Assembly (NCBI GenBank): GCA_900552845.1
Contig: USBC01000113.1
Location: forward strand, 1-6,284
Reading direction: 5' to 3'
From: an uncultured Oscillospiraceae bacterium
GTDB taxonomy: Bacteria > Bacillota > Clostridia > Oscillospirales > Ruminococcaceae
DNA: 6,284 bases
Numbering within the stretch: position 1 is the first letter of the stretch; each line of letters begins with the position of its first letter. Under the pieces are notes generated by a model. The model was not told the origin of the DNA. It worked only from the letters and a program-made list of their open reading frames with translations, and made no database searches. A program made the position numbers and the translations under genes. Shown here in pieces: positions 5,508-6,284 of the stretch.

Positions 5508-5525
5508 AAAAAGCTCTTTCAGAGC
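5508..5525 (-). terminator. Probable Rho-independent terminator of msrAB
   Basis: On the minus strand GCTCT-GAA-AGAGC (5525-5513) is followed directly by TTTTT (5512-5508). It lies about 135 bp after the msrAB stop. The stem is only 5 bp, so termination may be partial or shared with the stronger hairpins upstream of it. Confidence 0.5.
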
Positions 5526-5551
5526 AAAAGGCTTTCATTACGAACAGCAGC

Positions 5552-5587
5552 TGACCCTCCGTATGTACTGAAGCATACGGAGGGTCA
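5552..5587. repeat. Perfect 14-bp hairpin downstream of msrAB
   Basis: TGACCCTCCGTATG (5552-5565) pairs perfectly with CATACGGAGGGTCA (5574-5587) around an 8-nt loop. There is no T run on either side, so it is not a classical terminator. It may protect the 3' end of the msrAB transcript, or be a dispersed repeat. Confidence 0.6.
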
Positions 5588-5601
5588 ATCGGCGTGTGTG
5601 G

Positions 5602-5619
5602 CCTGCTCAGTCGAGCAGG
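5602..5619. repeat. 7-bp hairpin CCTGCTC/GAGCAGG after msrAB
   Basis: The arms at 5602-5608 and 5613-5619 pair perfectly around the loop AGTC. On the plus strand a T-rich stretch (TTTCTTTT, 5623-5630) follows, on the minus strand none, so for the minus-strand msrAB gene it is not a typical terminator. It is the first of three hairpins met by the msrAB transcript. Confidence 0.45.
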
Positions 5620-5658
5620 GGATTTCTTTTCTGCTGCGTCAACGTATTCGTCTGTGGC

Positions 5659-6284
5659 TTATCCCTCAAACAAATTCAACAGGTATCCGTAGCCCTCGGC
5701 CTCCATTTTCGCGTAAGGCACGAAGCGGAGGGCGGCGCTGTTGATGCAGTAGCGCACACCGTTGGGCGACTCCGGGGCGCCGGTGAACACATGACCCAAA
5801 TGGGAGTCACCGGCGCGGCTGCGCACCTCTGTGCGGCGCATGCCGTGGCTCAAGTCATCCCGTTCCACCACAGCAGGACTCTCGATGGGCTTTGTAAAGG
5901 CGGGCCAGCCGCAGCCGCTTTCAAACTTATCCGTAGAGGAGAACAGCGGCTCGCCGGTGACGATGTCCACATAGATGCCCTTTTCGAACTTGTCCCAGAG
6001 CTCTCCGGTAAAGGCGCGCTCCGTGCCGCTCTCCTGCGTGACGCGGTACTGCTCCGCCGTCAGCGTGTCCCGGATGGTCTCCGCCGCGGGCTTCCGGTAG
6101 TCGCCCGGATCGATGCGAAGCCTGGAGAACAGCTCCATCTCCGCCCGGGGGATGTGGCAGTAGCCGTTGGGGTTCTTTTCTAAGTAGTTTTGGTGATATT
6201 CCTCGGCGGGATAGTAATTCTTCAGTGGACCGATCTCCACAAAGAATTTCTCGCTGCGGCCCCGCTCAATGCCCGCGATGCGCT
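5659..6284 (-). CDS. msrAB: Methionine sulfoxide reductase MsrA-MsrB fusion, N-terminus outside the window
   Basis: This enzyme reduces both the S (MsrA) and R (MsrB) forms of methionine sulfoxide in oxidised proteins. The frame is open to the window edge, and 207 residues are visible. The end of MsrA is recognisable by FFVEIGPLKNYYPAEEYHQ and LEKNPNGYCHI, whose Cys42 (visible numbering) is a likely recycling Cys. After a linker comes a complete MsrB domain: LTAEQYRVTQESGTERAFTG, then SGCGWPAF (Cys124, resolving), DLSHGM, GDSHLGHVF and RYCINSAALRF (Cys179, catalytic), ending near GYLLNLFEG. A GTG at 6240 could be mistaken for a start, but MsrA homology clearly continues upstream (RIAGIERGRSEKFF). 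The MsrA catalytic Cys region is not in the window. The two CxxC pairs that bind structural zinc in many MsrB proteins are absent. The gene is followed by a hairpin-rich spacer and is probably a separate transcription unit from the zinc operon. Confidence 0.95.
   Translation of the reverse strand, partial: RIAGIERGRSEKFFVEIGPLKNYYPAEEYHQNYLEKNPNGYCHIPRAEMELFSRLRIDPGDYRKPAAETIRDTLTAEQYRVTQESGTERAFTGELWDKFEKGIYVDIVTGEPLFSSTDKFESGCGWPAFTKPIESPAVVERDDLSHGMRRTEVRSRAGDSHLGHVFTGAPESPNGVRYCINSAALRFVPYAKMEAEGYGYLLNLFEG

Larger units (their letters stand above)
5265..5658. other. Non-coding region between msrAB and the zinc operon
   Basis: This stretch has no credible coding sequence on either strand. 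From the msrAB side it holds a 7-bp hairpin (5602-5619), a 14-bp hairpin (5552-5587), a short terminator-like hairpin (5508-5525), an unstructured stretch of about 90 bp, the AGCGCGGAT inverted repeat (5359-5417), and then the promoter and repeated half-sites of the zinc operon (5280-5351). Confidence 0.7.

Noticed and set aside
5406..6183. Plus-strand open frames across the spacer and msrAB
   Set aside because: One begins in the hairpin-rich spacer and both continue antisense to msrAB; composition is not protein-like.

Overview
The window looks like a chromosomal segment of a gut-type, fairly GC-rich member of the Clostridia, probably Oscillospirales. The reasons are the Firmicutes-style Shine-Dalgarno sites, two lipobox lipoproteins, the YcxB-family protein, the MsrA-MsrB fusion and the clostridial flavour of the zinc-binding protein. 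The lineage is an inference from protein style only. Every gene I can support lies on the minus strand, so transcription runs from high to low coordinates.

Layout, in the direction of transcription: (1) 6284-5659, the C-terminal two thirds of a methionine sulfoxide reductase MsrA-MsrB fusion, cut by the window edge. (2) 5658-5265, a non-coding stretch with several hairpins, a probable msrAB terminator, and a strong promoter flanked by repeated ATTTGC-type half-sites. (3) 5264-801, a six-gene zinc-uptake operon: a Fur/Zur-family regulator (TTG start), a small two-helix membrane protein with a Cys/His-rich external motif, a zinc-binding lipoprotein with a complete ZinT domain inserted in its His-rich loop, the ATPase, the permease, and a final lipoprotein with a DUF1980/OB-fold-like look. 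(4) 800-499, a non-coding gap. (5) 498-1, the N-terminal part of a YcxB-like membrane protein, running off the left edge.

Working model: the regulator senses cytoplasmic zinc and represses its own promoter and hence the whole operon. The ZnuA::ZinT lipoprotein captures zinc outside the membrane and hands it to the ZnuB/ZnuC transporter. The small membrane protein and the terminal lipoprotein are unstudied accessory parts that look extracytoplasmic. The last three genes are tightly spaced (9 nt gap, then two 4-nt ATGA overlaps), which suggests translational coupling. Between the small gene and the binding-protein gene lies a 117-bp nested inverted-repeat element that can fold into an outer stem, an inner stem and two hairpins. 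It is the least explained object in the window.

Most interesting points: the ZinT domain nested inside ZnuA rather than fused at its C terminus, the loss of one canonical ZnuA metal-ligand histidine, the Cys/His small membrane protein, the structured intercistronic element, and the 11-bp-phased repeats on both sides of the regulator promoter.
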